A DNA stretch of 64,000 bases, taken from contig JAYKKI010000015.1 of the NCBI GenBank assembly GCA_039881145.1, forward strand, positions 23,553,501-23,617,500, in the 5' to 3' direction. The position numbers were made by a program, and so were the translations under genes. Shown one piece after another: positions 25,037 through 38,080 of this stretch. Origin of the DNA: Druceiella hillmani. Taxonomy: Eukaryota > Arthropoda > Insecta > Lepidoptera > Hepialidae. The notes under the pieces are model-generated. The model ran no database searches, had not been told where the DNA came from, and saw only the letters and a program-made list of their open reading frames with translations. Positions within the stretch are counted from its first letter, which is position 1. The number at the start of each line of letters is the position of its first letter.

Positions 25037-25562
25037 TTAAACGAACACAGTATGTATACCTAGTTGGAGTATGCTGGCTTTGCTTATTCATGAAAGGTAA
25101 TGCTTGATACTTGCAAGTTTAGATACGCGTAAATCAGAGCTTTATCTCCAAACGAGCTTATCAGTGTCCTATTAAGGGCTGTATTTTAGAATATTTTGTG
25201 GTATATATTCATCTACGTGTATTGGTCGAACATGAACTTTAGTGATATTGTAAATTATACGGCGAAATTTCTTCTAGTATACTGATTTCCTTGCAAAAAT
25301 ATGATAAGTTTAACGTGAAATTTAATAATATATTAATTAGGGATACAGCTCCACTATCGTGCTTATGTTTTTATTGATTATCTTTAATACAAGTGAAAAT
25401 AAGATAACATGCCAGGCTTCAATTTAACATTAGCAATAATAAACCATTTGCTTTTGTCTTTCCTAGTTTTTCGGAATGGACTTGTGCTCGACCTTGTTAT
25501 TTTAAGTAACATGAAATGAGTAATGCCTTCAAATAATTTTTGGAAAAAAGATAATAATAATG

Positions 25563-25784
25563 CAATTATATTTCACTTAGAATAAATTTAGTATTGATGC
25601 ACCTTATTCACGTTACCTAAATTTATATTAATGCACCTTATTCACGTTACTTAAATTTATTTATTAATTTTTTAATATTGATGCAGCTTATTCACGTTAG
25701 CTAAATTTATTTTAAGTGAAATATAATACAATTATATTTCACTTAAAATAAATTTGGTAACGTGAATAAGGTGCATCAATATTT
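25563..25784. repeat. Multi-unit palindrome
   Basis: A unit built on 'gatgcaccttattcacgtta' occurs three times forward (about 25594, 25628, 25678) and once inverted (25757-25780). The third unit and the inverted one form a hairpin, 25676-25727 against 25730-25783. Its arms are over 50 bp long with almost no loop. The inner tip 'attatatttcactta' also appears as a direct copy at 25565-25579. It looks like a small foldback element that has been partly multiplied. I found no copy elsewhere in the window. Confidence 0.85.
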
Positions 25785-27149
25785 TCGACCTTATCAAGCG
25801 CAAAGACTATCGGCTATATCAACTTGGTGTGCTATAGTAAAAGGGTTTGCTTGAGATTCTCGGTGGATGGAATGCAATAATCAGTACTAACAAGCGGAAT
25901 TATTGTTTAGTTAGGTAAAAACTGGCTATACTACTTATACTATTTCTCTGTTAATAAATTTTAACCGCGTGTTAATATATTTTGTAGTATTAAAAAGAAA
26001 TATAATATTAAGATTGAATTAGTTTTACCAGCAGACGCTTTATCGTGCAATGGCAGGTTCAGCCATGCAGCAGTAAATTGATGATAGTTCAGAGATGCTT
26101 ACTCATTTTATGAATATTAAGAAAATTGAACGTATTTTATTTGTATTATTCTATTGAAGTAATTAAAATAATAATTATTATTAAAATAAATACTTGAATA
26201 TTCCGAAAATGGAATATGTAAGGAAATCAATATTTTTTTAATGATTGGTAATGTCTCATTTGATTTAATGGTTTTCTTGTAAACACTAAATTTGGTTGGT
26301 TGTATATGTATATTAACCTGCATATATCTCAATAATTAATATTAATAAATAATCTAATGGAAATTTTGGTAGGAACAAAGTAGGTATTTGAATTTCTTAG
26401 GATTATTGATTGAAACAGCAAGTTATGAGGATTTTAAAAATATTATATTGGAAGGTAGTGTGAGACAGTTTCAGAGACATTATTGAAAAAATCAGAAAAT
26501 ATTGTTTCCTTCCTCAACCAATATCCTAGAATATTAAACACAACACAAAAAAAAACAATTATTAACTTAATCGATTATTAACTTAATATTCCAACTATCG
26601 TAAAAATATTGTATCATAGTAACGATTAGTAATGACTTCGATAAAAAGAACTTGGTTTAAAAAACATTAAGTGAGCCAATTTGCTTTTGCTCTAATTGTA
26701 TATTAACCTATCCTTTATAATAATGCAACCTGAATACATTTTGTTTTTCATGTATTTTTGAATACCCTTAATTTTCTAAAACCTTTAATTATTGCTCAGA
26801 ATTTTCCTTAAAAAGAGAAACTCACACGTATAACCATTTTCTTTTCAAATTTCTAATTAAAACGACAAAGGAATAACTAAACATTTTTGGCTGAAAATAG
26901 TATAATATTAAATAAGCTCCTTATACCATTGTAAATTATCTAAACACATGACGTGAATAAACACGCCTAATAATTCTTTGACAAGTTAATAAGAGTTTAA
27001 AATTTGACTTAGCTCTCCTGTAAAGTACTGTTTTAAACATAACGTATTGAATGTAGCATATTTTTGTTTTTTTTTGTAGAATCATCATAATAAAGCAAAA
27101 TAGAGATTTCCATTACATCTAGCAATAAACGTAAAACAATTTTACAAGA
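25785..27149. other. Noncoding stretch
   Basis: No gene recognised. A short tandem copy of 'attattaacttaatcg' occurs near 26560. The sequence before 27150 may include the 5' part of the piggyBac element, but I could not find its terminal repeat. Confidence 0.45.
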
Positions 27150-28711
27150 TAAAAGTCGGGCGGTGAAGTTTACAAGGGTAATTAAAAACACCAGCGGTAG
27201 TTTTGAAGATACGAGTATGAAGGTACTGGTGACTCAGAAGCAGATGATATTGAAGATAATTACATACCCCAACAGAGAGATGATGATATCCATACGAGGA
27301 AGAAGTCTCCGATTCAGAAGGTATGCACCAAGAAGATCAGAATAATTAAGACGGGGATCCTCTGTATAATTTGCAATTATATTGTGGAAAGAATGGGTGT
27401 AATGGGCAAGGCATCCTGCAAACGGAGCTATGCAAACGCCTCAATACATTATTATTACGCAACAGTCTATGATAAAATTAACCGAAGATTATGGAAATTA
27501 TGTTATTCTGCATTCCATTTGGCAAATATATTTTGATAATGATATTTTGTGCGAGTTATTACGATGGATTAATGTAAACATACGGAAATAAATTTGCTAA
27601 AAAGAATAGAGCAGAATTGCGAGATCTTCATATAGTAGAGCTTTTAGCTTTTTGGGTTTCATGCATATAGTGCAATGTTCAAATGAAATCATGAAAATGC
27701 TGACCATCTTTTTACCAGAAATCGTACAGAACGAGGTGTTTTTAGATGCGTAATATCGAAGATTCGATTTTTATTGCCGGCGATTTGATAATCTTACAAA
27801 TCGCTCAATAAAAAAGCAAACAAATAATTTAGCTGCCATGTCATTCATATTCAACTAATTTGTTCGTAATTGTCAAGTGTTTAAATATACCAGATCGTGC
27901 TACCGTTGATGAAATAATTATGACGTTTAGAGGACGGTTATATTTGATGGTTCATATGCCCAATAAACCATGCAAATCTAGACTAAAGATAACGTAATTA
28001 CGTACTGCATAAAAGAACTGTTTTTGTAAAAGTTAAATTTATTCAAAGAGAGGGTCAGATGGTTAAGGCATAGCCGAAGAGGAAATGAAGCTCACGATTC
28101 TTGCTCAAAGTGTGGGACGTCTAACAAAACCTTTGAACAATAGCAACTGAAGCGTAACCTGTGATAACAGATTGATTGTTTGAAAAAGATGAAATTGACA
28201 TGTACATTTCGAAACAATAAAAAAGAAATACCCCATAAATGTTTTACCTCAAAGCAGAGGCAGGAAGATACATGGCTTTGCAAGTGAACAAGGTTAATTT
28301 CTCATATTCTAAAGCTGTCATCTTAGCACCATTAACGCATCACGGTGAAGAAACCGATGAACACACCGGTAAATAAAACATTATAGCTCATTACAATTCT
28401 ACAAAAGGCGGAGTTGATAACGTGGATAAGAAGTGTGCAATTTAAAAAATTAACCTTAGAACAATACGTTGGATTTTGAATATATTTTACCGCATGTTAC
28501 ACATTAGTGACATCAATGCGTACCTATTACATCGATCCATCATTTTAATTATAAAGACCATGAATATTTTGTAAAAGGACTAACACGCACAATGCTGTTA
28601 CAGCAAATGCAGATAAGAGTATATAATAAGTGGTTGCCGCGTGAACTAAGAATGACTTTGTCAAGAACCCTAGGAACTGACATGCCTGATCCACCACCAA
28701 ACTTTAACTGA
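27150..28711 (+). pseudogene. piggyBac transposase relic
   Basis: This is a decayed transposase of the piggyBac superfamily, which moves DNA between TTAA sites. Most of the protein can be followed across frame changes. There is an acidic N-terminus (about 27215-27290), NRAELRDLHIVELLAF (27610-27650), RRFDNLTNRS (27780-27810), and the catalytic block VDEIIMTFRGR with MPNKPCK (27905-27980). Further on are SVGRLTKP and VTCDN (28108-28165), the STKGGVDNVDK block (28400-28432) and a C-terminal end reading DMPDPPPNFN and a stop at 28709-28711. In active family members the VDE and the VTCDN Asp belong to the DDD active site. Several stops and indels prove that it is dead. No TTAA-flanked terminal repeats were recognised. 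Tandem 'aaactttaactgactt' units follow the stop. Confidence 0.9.
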
Positions 28712-30051
28712 CTTAAACTTTAACTGACTTAACAAACTTAAACTTTAACGAAAAAAAATTGAAAGACGTTTTATTATTGCGCAATAAAATTAAATTGCGA
28801 GTCAATATATAGTTGTTATTCATGCAAAAAGCATATTTGCCTACAATGTGACATACAAGTCTATCCAGATTGGATCTATTTTTTATGTAAATTTAGCCTA
28901 TGTAATTTTTTTCTTAAGACCCTAAAATTTAAAAAGATTTGTTTCATTTGTTTATTCCTTGTCTTATTATTTTTTTAAGATTGTTTATATTTAAGGCAAA
29001 ATTGTGATAAGTTAAATAAGTTTAAAAAAATAGGTTTAAACTGTGTAAACTCTAATATTTAATAATATATTGCGTAATTATTTCTTTTTATATTTTATTA
29101 TAGGGTTAATTCTAAGATCTGGTAATAAATTTGGCAATTTTTATAATGATTTTTCATATTAATATATACCTAAAAGTCGATGGCCAATGAGTCAGTAGTT
29201 ACGTTATGAAAAGTGAACATTAACCGGCAAAGGCTATTTATCCCACAGAGATAGCTGTATGAAATAAATCGAATCATGACAAATTATTTACAATTTATAT
29301 TTTATTAAATAATAAATATCGTAAACACTACGACAAACACCAAAAATACATTGTTTAATACAAATAATGTATCAATAAAATACAAATCTCTTAACAAATA
29401 TTTGGAATATTATAAAGATTTTACTTTTTTTCGTAAAATTTTGCCCACGACGCAATTTTGCCATGACAATCTGGCCAGAAAAGAGCGACAGCTGACGATT
29501 GCTAATAAATTGATATTTAATTGATAATTTACGACGAACTTCCCCAGACTTCGCCTAATAAGGTTCTATTCACAACTTTTTCACATGGACAACAATAAAA
29601 AAATAAATCCACTGTTACCGCAATTAGGAACAAGTTCGGTAAATATCATTCGGTAACTCCGCTTCTATCGCAGTATCATTTTAATGTAAGTATATTACTT
29701 CAAATGTGCTAGATTCCAAACAAGAAAGATTATGGGGGAGAAATAAAGAAAAGAACAGGGAAGTGAAGAAAGGTTTTAAAAGAAGTTATGAAAATTAAAC
29801 TAAAATCAATTATAGCAAAAATAACTACTCACAGAGATATATTCATTCTAATGATTACCCACCTGGATTAATTTTAAAGCTTCTAAATAAGAGAAAAACA
29901 ATGTGAATGTACGATCAGATTATTATACGCAAAAGAGAAAAATATACTGAATTCAGCGAACAAGCATAATGGAGAGCGTAGCCATAAGAAAAGATAATAT
30001 GTTTGTATAAAAATAAGGAGATATTAAAGTGGAATCGGAAACTACTAACTT
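28712..30051. other. Noncoding stretch
   Basis: No gene recognised. The sequence probably includes the 3' end of the piggyBac element, which I cannot delimit. Confidence 0.45.
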
Positions 30052-30208
30052 CTTTGATAGCAAAGATCTTTGCTAATAGCCCACCTGAAGATGTTGTAAC
30101 CCAACGAAACCTAGGTCGTGGTAAACAACTTAAAGAAAGTAGAAATAATACTACATCGCGTAGTTTCATTTAATTGTGAGTAAGAATAATATTTATAACT
30201 TGCAATTT
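30052..30208. mobile_element. Foldback element, copy 2 (left arm missing)
   Basis: The copy starts at the centre of the family hairpin (tagcaaagatctttgcta, 30058-30075). It then has the complete right arm, ending 'gtagtttcattta' at about 30171, and a tail. The whole left arm is missing. Flanking 9-bp direct repeats 'tactaactt' (30043-30051 and 30209-30217) could be a target-site duplication around the truncated copy. In AT-rich DNA a 9-bp match could also be chance. Confidence 0.72.
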
Positions 30209-30217
30209 TACTAACTT

Positions 30218-33189
30218 TATGACAGGTATCTTAAACAAAACTACTGAAAACTTTTACATTATCTATCGCTTAATAAATGTAAACAATGTGGGGATTAATT
30301 TTATTGTTGAATCGGAACAAGTGATCGCATAATCAAGTTATATCTTGTTCGTCGCATTTTTTAAAATAAATATAAAATTGTTTTCTTATTTTTCAGAATA
30401 ATTAAAGTTGTCTTATTGGAAAATATTCATGAAATTTGATTGTACTCAAAACAAGTGAAAGAAATGTTTGCCTCTTTAAAATAATATTGTATCAAAAGTA
30501 ATCGAATTTAAAATCATCTCTATCAATCGGTTGCATTGTTCTATTGTTTTTATTGAAGCTATGAAGGGTAAATATAAGAAAATATGAAAGAAAAAAATAG
30601 CAAGTTCTCGTTTTACATCGAGAACGACACTAATGGACAATAATATTTTAAGTGATTCAACACCGTATTCCATTTCCTTGATTTCTTTGATTCCTCTATT
30701 GTTAAGTTTTCGTGAGTTTTATATATTTTCTTCCAAGTCATAACTCTTGTTTCTAATTTACTGATCGCTGTTTTAACAAAATCAACCTTATAAAATATTT
30801 ATAATTATTTGTGAAAAAGATCTGTTGTATGTCCTTATAACCAATACAGAATGCAAAAAATTATATGCTATTTGGAAGTGTGGGTACATGATAACAACAT
30901 ATTTCTAACGTTTGCTCTCGTCAATCGAGAGTACGTTTCATTACTTGCCGGTATAAAAGTAACTTCGTTTTTTTAATTTTTTTCAATATTTTTATGTTAA
31001 AGTCTTTTTAGATATTGCAAATAATTTTTTTATTGAATGTTTTGAATACACACCACAAATATAAATTATTTTGCTAATCTTCTTTTTCACATACCACAAA
31101 CATAACAAAAAAGTGACATTCGTCCGCCTGTGTCATTAGAAATATTTCAAAATTAATAACAATACTTTCTGAATCGTTACGAAAAAGAATAACTTTTGAA
31201 ATATGACATTATTCTTTAGTTTACTTTCAACGGAGATCCGTTTTCGTGGAATGCAACAATCAACATTGCCCGGATTCATTACAACTTACTTTCATTTTGG
31301 TCTAAGTCTTTCTTTCACTGTCGTATTAGTATATATATAAAATAATGATATTTTTTTTTTCATTCCTTAAAATTTGCATTTTTTTTTAAGTTTTTTACTG
31401 TATAATGCATTTTATTTCGTTTATTTCTTCAGTAATAAATTATTATAAATGATAAAAATAAGTTTACGTTAGAGGTAGCAACTTCTATTTCAATTTAATG
31501 ATTATATTGATTTTAGGATTCAAAAAAATTAAGAGAGTTGTATGAAATTAAGATTAAATAAAGAGAGAATATCTAAGTTTACCCGGTAAGTTATGAATAC
31601 TGAACGAACAGATACAGATACAAGACGGAAAATAACTTCAGAATACGAAATGAATGAGATAATTAGAAAAAATATGATAATTAAAACGCTACAAGTGAAT
31701 ATGTCTGCAATGTCAAATAGGCAAAAATGACTAAGACCACAATGTTAACACTTTTCAGCTAAAAACGACAAGGACCACAGAGTTAAACATGGAGATATAC
31801 GATATAAAGTTGAAAGAAAAAGATCCTTCATTCTAAAGTATTTCACTCCTATGAGTGGATAATGAGATTCTCTGAGAGATAAATGTATGTTTGATAAGAG
31901 TTATTAAAACTTAGTAAGAAAATTTTGATAAGTTGCTAAAAGAAGATGAAGAATTTAAGTCAATATAGAGAGTGAGAGAAATTTGTCAGGCACATTGACA
32001 GAGCAATTTTATTTATAGAATTTCAAGATGCTAAATTATTTTGAATTAGAAGTTTTAAAGCATCTTAATATGTTCAGTAAAATAAACGAAACTTATTAGA
32101 TTTTTTGAGCAAATTTCTTGGCGACTTTAGTTTTACATCGCACACAATAATGACAGCCTCAATTGACGTAAAACTTGAATTTTATTGATATTTTACATTT
32201 ATGCACCAAACAATAAATTTTATAACATAAAGCAAATCGTGTTTGTACTGCTTGTTATAACTTGTTACGTACATACATACAAGGAGCTGCGTTTATTCCA
32301 CCATCAATTTTTCAAACGTTGGAAAAAAAAATGTATATATGAGAAATATCGTAACTACAAAATATCTACTTGTATACATGTGTTTGTGTATATGTATATA
32401 TACATAATATTAAGAAGCTCGTTTGAAGACAAATGCGTGCTTTACAACCGCGGCCGGTCTTTACGCACAAGTAGATCTGTCGTCTCCCTGCTATTTGCTC
32501 ATCTCGCGGATATAAAATTTGTGGCTGTGAATAATGGTTGAGCTTACGATTGAAATGAACTTTCATTTACTGACTTAATGTCAGAAGAGTCGTAATATAT
32601 TCCAAATGCCTTGTTTCAAGGGGCTTATCCGTATCGAAATGTTTCATTTTGCTACTAAGATGCAGGGTAATAATTTTGTATTATTTTTGTATTCGGCGTG
32701 CTATATTAAGATTTAAGCATTTACGTGCATTCATTAATATCGATAATTATCTTTAAAGTGTTCGCTATGATTATATTGCACCATATGAGCACGAATGTTA
32801 GGCTTCTTTTTCTCAAACTTTATTTTAGTTTCTTAATCCTCTGAGATATAAGCATAATATATATTTTTCAGAATACACATGTACATGAATTAAGGAAAAG
32901 GTTTTTTTAATTTTTTCACCGTAAAACAAAATATATTTTATCCGAAACTATAAGTTGGAAACTGGATATTTGACATTATGATAAAGCATATTGTCCCTCA
33001 TATTTCTCATTAGATGGTAATAAAAGTAAGTATATGCAAATTTGAAAGATGAGAAATAAATTAATCGATATTTTAATGTTATTATATGGAAAACCGATTG
33101 AAGTGGAAACTCATAAGGACACTTAAGCATTTTTTTAGAATTATTTCCAAGGTAATTCTAGAAATATTGTTGCAAATATCCTCACCGCT
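30218..33189. other. Noncoding stretch with one shared block
   Basis: No gene recognised. The 118-codon open frame at 32185-32541 shows no family features. A block at 32447-32560 resembles 46700-46813 (see findings). Confidence 0.45.
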
Positions 33190-33890
33190 TTTTATGGTTC
33201 CCTAGTCAAATGGCAATAAAGGAACCCTTATAATTTCGTTCTATCCGTACGTCACAGCCATTTTATTCGGAGACTATTGGTACCATAGAGATGAAATTTT
33301 GGTGTTTGGTGTATTTTATGAACTCCTATACGATGAAATACTAGCATTATGAAAAAAAAATATTAGGGGAAGCAATCAATGAGGGATGAAAAATATTAAA
33401 AAATATTCAGCCCACATAGGCGTGTGGGATATTGTTAGATAGGTGTTAAAAGTGATACGGAGGTTACAAAATAACTTTTTTATTCAAGTCAATAGTTTGA
33501 GATATGCACTTCTTAATTTTTAAAAAGTGTACACCCTTTTTATGGCCGGATGGACAGGACGAAATTATAAGGGTTCCATTTTTGTACCCAGGGGGGATAA
33601 AAAAGTAACGTTTCAACTTACGTGTGTGTAACTTACTTTATGTGTGAAATTAAAAAAAATTAAAGTAGTAAAACCAAAAATATACTCTCAACGAAAACTG
33701 GTTTGAACAAAATATTTTGTGTAGTTTTTGAGGTATGGGATATTTTCTATACCAATCACAGCAATAGCTCTAACTGTTAAACTATACTTGCAAAAGTTGA
33801 AATATATCTTATTGCAAATGAAATAAATCTAACATTGTTTGTTGCTACGGACCCTACGTGCACGAGTCCGACTCTGGTATGATCACTTGG
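33190..33890 (+). repeat. Lepidopteran dispersed repeat, near full length
   Basis: The element begins with 'ggttcc' and 'aaggaacccttataatttcg'. It continues with 'cacagccattttattcgga' and 'gatgaaattttggt', later 'ataggcgtgtgggatat' and 'aactggtttgaacaaaat', and ends with 'gtgcacgagtccgactc'. I recall this order from an abundant moth and butterfly repeat whose end is 'tacggaacccttcgtgcgcgagtccgactcgc'. A reversed piece of the same start ('ggacaggacgaaattataag' and 'ggttcc') lies at about 33548-33580, so two parts face each other. No open frame is present. This element is the main evidence for the organism group. Confidence 0.78.
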
Positions 33891-36800
33891 ACTAAATACC
33901 TTATTTGTGCGTTGGAAACACCTATTAAGTGACACGAATTATTTTTCTTTCTAAGGGGAGGCACGTAATAAAATTAATGTAAATTTCAAAGTGAATACTA
34001 GTAAATAATGACATTATAAATAGCGCGCAGCATCGCGATTTAATAATAAGTAATATACTCATTGGTAAAGCATAGGACTATCCTACAGCTATAAAAAATC
34101 AAAGAACATGACGATGATTACGGTTCCTTAATAAAGAAAAGTTTATAAAATCGTAAGTAAGGTCAAATGCTGAGTTTTTATATCTCTACTCTTGTGAACT
34201 TACGGGGATACAAAAAACAAGCTGCCATGAATAAATGGTCCTCAAAACAATGACAGAAGCAGGTTTTTTATTTACAGCTTGACGGACTCTTTCTGCCTAG
34301 GATCATTTTTAACAAAGAAATACTACCACGGTGATACATTATTCCCGAGCTTTTTTATTTATATAACCTCTCATCAATACTGCTCTATACAAAGCACATG
34401 ACTATGGAATCTGGGTGAATACGACCAATTATACGACTGTAGTTTTATATATCGTGTTGCGTAAATATAATATCAAACTTTGAAATCTTACGACGAACCA
34501 AAAATTAAAACAGATAAAACCAAAATTCACTAAGGTTTTACAATTTGCTTTCGGATCACAAATGTAATTTATGCAACTATACTTAGTTTACCTTATGTTC
34601 GATTTTTAATAAAAGTAAAGGAATTCATTAAAACTTTTTTTGAACTGGCTGACTGGCGTTTTATGAGTTGAAGTCTATGTTTCAACCAGATATGGTCTAA
34701 GTAGAAATTTAATACGATAGTTCAATTTTGCTTATTGTTACATTGACGATATTTTGCATTGTTTTCTTATGTCTCATTCAATTCCTTTTTTTCTTAAATT
34801 TAAGAAGTATTTAGGTAAAGTCCTCTAATGACTTGGCATTATACAAGTATCATCTACAAAAATATGCATATCTGGACATACGTTGAAACTGGGCGCTTGT
34901 AAATCTAAACTTATTAGACAAAAATGCAAATAATATAATATTTAGTTGTTTGAATCTTTTAAAAAATTATCTTGATGAGCCTATGATGGGCACTATACTT
35001 TGTTAAATTTCCTTTGTAAGAGTTTTGAACTGAAAATCTTACATATTAATAGCATGAAACAAAACTATGTAGAAGAAACATTGCTTTCAGGTAACTAATT
35101 TATGTTTGGGTTATATATATTTATAAAAAAATTGCTATGAAAATTAGAAAGGTAAGTATTTGTACATATAAATCATCAATTTACGACTGAGGATTTTTTT
35201 ACTATCACACATTTAGCGATTTTTATTATTTATTTTTCAAGCAAAGGATATGAAAAATTATAATATAAGCGAATTAAACCTTCTGTAATGGTAAGAGATA
35301 ATAATTGAGAGAGACCTGGTAGTAATATGTGTTTAAAGATCCAACAAACCGCTTTAATTAAAAAAATTATTATAAAATAATAAGTTGTAGGTAAGAAAAA
35401 TTAAAAACTCGAACTGAACCGATTAACTATATTCGGAAATATAACAATATTTCACAATAATTTTCTAACATTTTTGTAATAATAATTTAATTTAATAGAA
35501 GAAGCTTGAATGCAGCTTAACAAAATTATCAGGTTAGAAATTAATAAATCGTTCTTCCAAGGATTTATGGACTATTATAGCAACTTCTTGAATATTTCTA
35601 GCAGGCCTTTCCATACATTTACGTAACTTGCTTAATGTATTGGGTTTAAGCGAAAAACAAGCGTAGCAACACGCGATACATGCACAATGATGGGCGAAGG
35701 TATAATTTTCTTTGACACAGCCAGGTATTGGATTTCAAAGATAAAAGGAAAACATTTTGTTATATCTCAAAATCGTCGTCAAGACCACTCGATCGTGTAC
35801 ATTAAATTTAGAAAAATTATAAAATCTTTTTGAAAGGTCAAGTTCGAGTTCACGTTCAGGTCAAGTACACGTTACCGGGGAAGGTTACTCTCATGTAATA
35901 AGATAAAGTAAAAATAATTTTATTCTCTGGAGAAGAAGTGCCCTTCAACTTTGTAAAACAGCTAAAGTGTGAATAGAAATATTAAGTTCTTATAGTGATG
36001 CATGAAAAAACACTTTCACTTGAATAGACTGTGTCCTTTACCAGATACTTAGCCTACTAACTATTATCTGCTTCACCCGCGGTCTAATTTTTTAAGAAAA
36101 GGAAAATTTGTAGCCGAAAACCATCATAAGGTTGAAGTCACCAATTTTTTCAGTTAAGACACAAAAGTTATACATCAGAGAAATTATATCTAGTCATACA
36201 TGTTGACGGTAAATTATAGGTAACTATTATACTTAGCAATTATGAAAGTATAATAAATTAAAAATCATTTATTAAAAAAACATAGTGCCAAAAATAAGCA
36301 GGTTCCATTTCCTCTGATAGGTATAGAAGCCATCTCCTCCTAAACATTAAAAAGATATACAATAACTTTAAATAATTAAAAATTAAAACGAAGGAAACTG
36401 TTTTTTTGAACTCTTAAAAAATAATTAATAAATCATGTAAATGGAAAGAAAACATTACCCTTAAAAGAACCATTTTAATATTGATATATCAAGTTAGTCT
36501 CCTTACATTTACGTCATATACTTTTTTGGTTGCGTAACATTAAAAAAAAAACAATTGTCTGAAATATTAAGACGAAACGAAATAGTAACTATTGAACGAT
36601 TTATAGTGTCATGTTACTACTACCTATTCTATTTCCATCGATTAATTCATATTTCCATTAAGTGTTTCTTTCACTTTTAATTCTACTTAGTATTAATATA
36701 CTACACCATGACACGAAACCTTGCAAAAGCGTATTAAGATGAGAAACTTACCTCAAAAATGCCAGCAGCTTTTAAAAAAATGTTGCGAAGTAGAAAAAAG

Positions 36801-37658
36801 TAACTACAAAATTTAAGCCAGAACTTTCTACACAAAGTGCTAAAAGACCAACGGAACCTATTTTGCCATTTTAAAAGCTTGAGTACCTTAATGTTTTTCA
36901 TGAATTGAATAATTTCCCAAATGAAATTCAGAAGCAAGAAATATGAATGGAAAGATCTAAAATTTTAAGGGTACATTATTTTTTCGGCATCAATTCTATA
37001 TAATATTAAATTATTCTCTTAGTTCAAAACAACGTACCCTTATCTAAAGTAAATTTCTGTGATAATTAAATTTCTTCCATGTTTTCTGAGTCAAAAATCC
37101 ACGTTAAATCAATTAAATTTCTTAAGGGATACATTTTATTCAATCGTTTATCGTTTTGTAACGCGAAAAAAAATATAGTAAAATCTTTTGACGCTCAAGT
37201 AGTGATTCATTTAGTACGTTTTTAATATATAAACGTAATATATATAGTAATAAAAACGGGTAATATTTCTTTTTTTTGTAATATATAAGATTGTATATAG
37301 AAGATATATGTATATATATAGAAGATATATATTGTAAATAAAAACGAGTATTATTTCTTAATTAAAACGAGTATCGAAAATTGAATCGTGTTTATATATG
37401 CATTGTTAACGAACATAATTTGACCTTTTTTGAATTGATTGAATGTCGAATTGGGTTTCACAAGTTTTTGGAATTATTTTCCATTAAATTTTTAATGAAA
37501 TTTTTCATTAATGAAATAGGTCTCTATTCTCTGTTTTTAAATGTCTACCTCCTTTTTAGTGATTCTGTGCAAACAAAAAATTAAATGGTTAAACTATACA
37601 TTTTATTACTTTTTGTTACCGGAATGTTAGAGGAATAAACGTATGAGAAATTAATGTA
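33891..37658. other. Long noncoding stretch
   Basis: I recognise no gene or transposon in these 3.8 kb. AT-rich sequence with stops in all frames; none of the short open frames shows a domain. Confidence 0.5.
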
Positions 37659-37682
37659 ATATATATATATATATATATATTT

Positions 37683-37754
<72 letters not shown>
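37659..37754. repeat. (AT)n microsatellite
   Basis: About 96 bp of AT repeats with one short interruption at 37681-37686. Confidence 0.96.
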
Positions 37755-37760
<6 letters not shown>

Positions 37761-37963
37761 ACATGTATTCACATAAATTCGAAGTTTCGCACCTACAATA
37801 TTAAAGAGATTAAACATAATTTACAAGTTGTCTTCCGTTAGAATGTCGCAGTTAACAATAATCAGCTAAGGGTATGCAGAAATAATTTGAAATTACCGTG
37901 ATATTTTATGTCGTGGGAAATTCGTTGCAAAAAAGTTCAAGTCACAGTTGAACGTCATAAAAA

Positions 37964-38080
37964 AGAAGTAACTAGACTGGATTAATATCCTCTCAAAGGT
38001 TTGCCTACAATACAATAATCATAGATTGCCTAATCGTTGATCGTTTATAGCTTTGATAGTGTATTGTGTTTTAAATCCAG
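37964..38080 (+). repeat. Unnamed dispersed repeat 'R', copy at 38.0 kb
   Basis: This copy has 'agtaactagactggattaat', 'cctctcaaaggtttgcct', 'atcatagattgcc' and 'gtgtattgtgtttt'. The 5' part agrees with the minus-strand copy at 55.5 kb, which has 'gaagtaactgggtcagagta'. Confidence 0.7.

Larger units (their letters stand above)
13000..25090 (+). repeat. Segment A of a diverged 12-kb duplication
   Basis: This stretch aligns in the same order and orientation with 50.5-62.5 kb. Matching anchors seen by eye include 13235-13310 with 50775-50826, 16060-16320 with 53690-53950, 18640-19160 with 55300-55705, 21040-21420 with 58070-58440, 22505-22570 with 59340-59405, 23560-23690 with 60755-60885 and 24790-25070 with 62255-62480. 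The best blocks look about 80 percent identical, others much less. A carries pieces that B lacks: about 13700-14090, 14941-15160, 16880-17695, 18113-18590 and 23017-23321. I estimated the outer limits. Both copies may have begun as one gene-bearing or intronic segment, but no intact gene remains. Confidence 0.85.

Noticed and set aside
28035..28075. tRNA-like A box ('gtcagatggttaaggc')
   Set aside because: No B box or cloverleaf follows, and the stretch lies inside the piggyBac relic.
31580..31980. Purine-rich stretch with coding-like composition
   Set aside because: All frames are broken and no family motif is visible.
32185..32541. 118-codon open frame, the longest in the window
   Set aside because: No domain, mixed low-complexity composition, and its last part lies in the noncoding block shared with 46.7 kb, where the frame is not kept.
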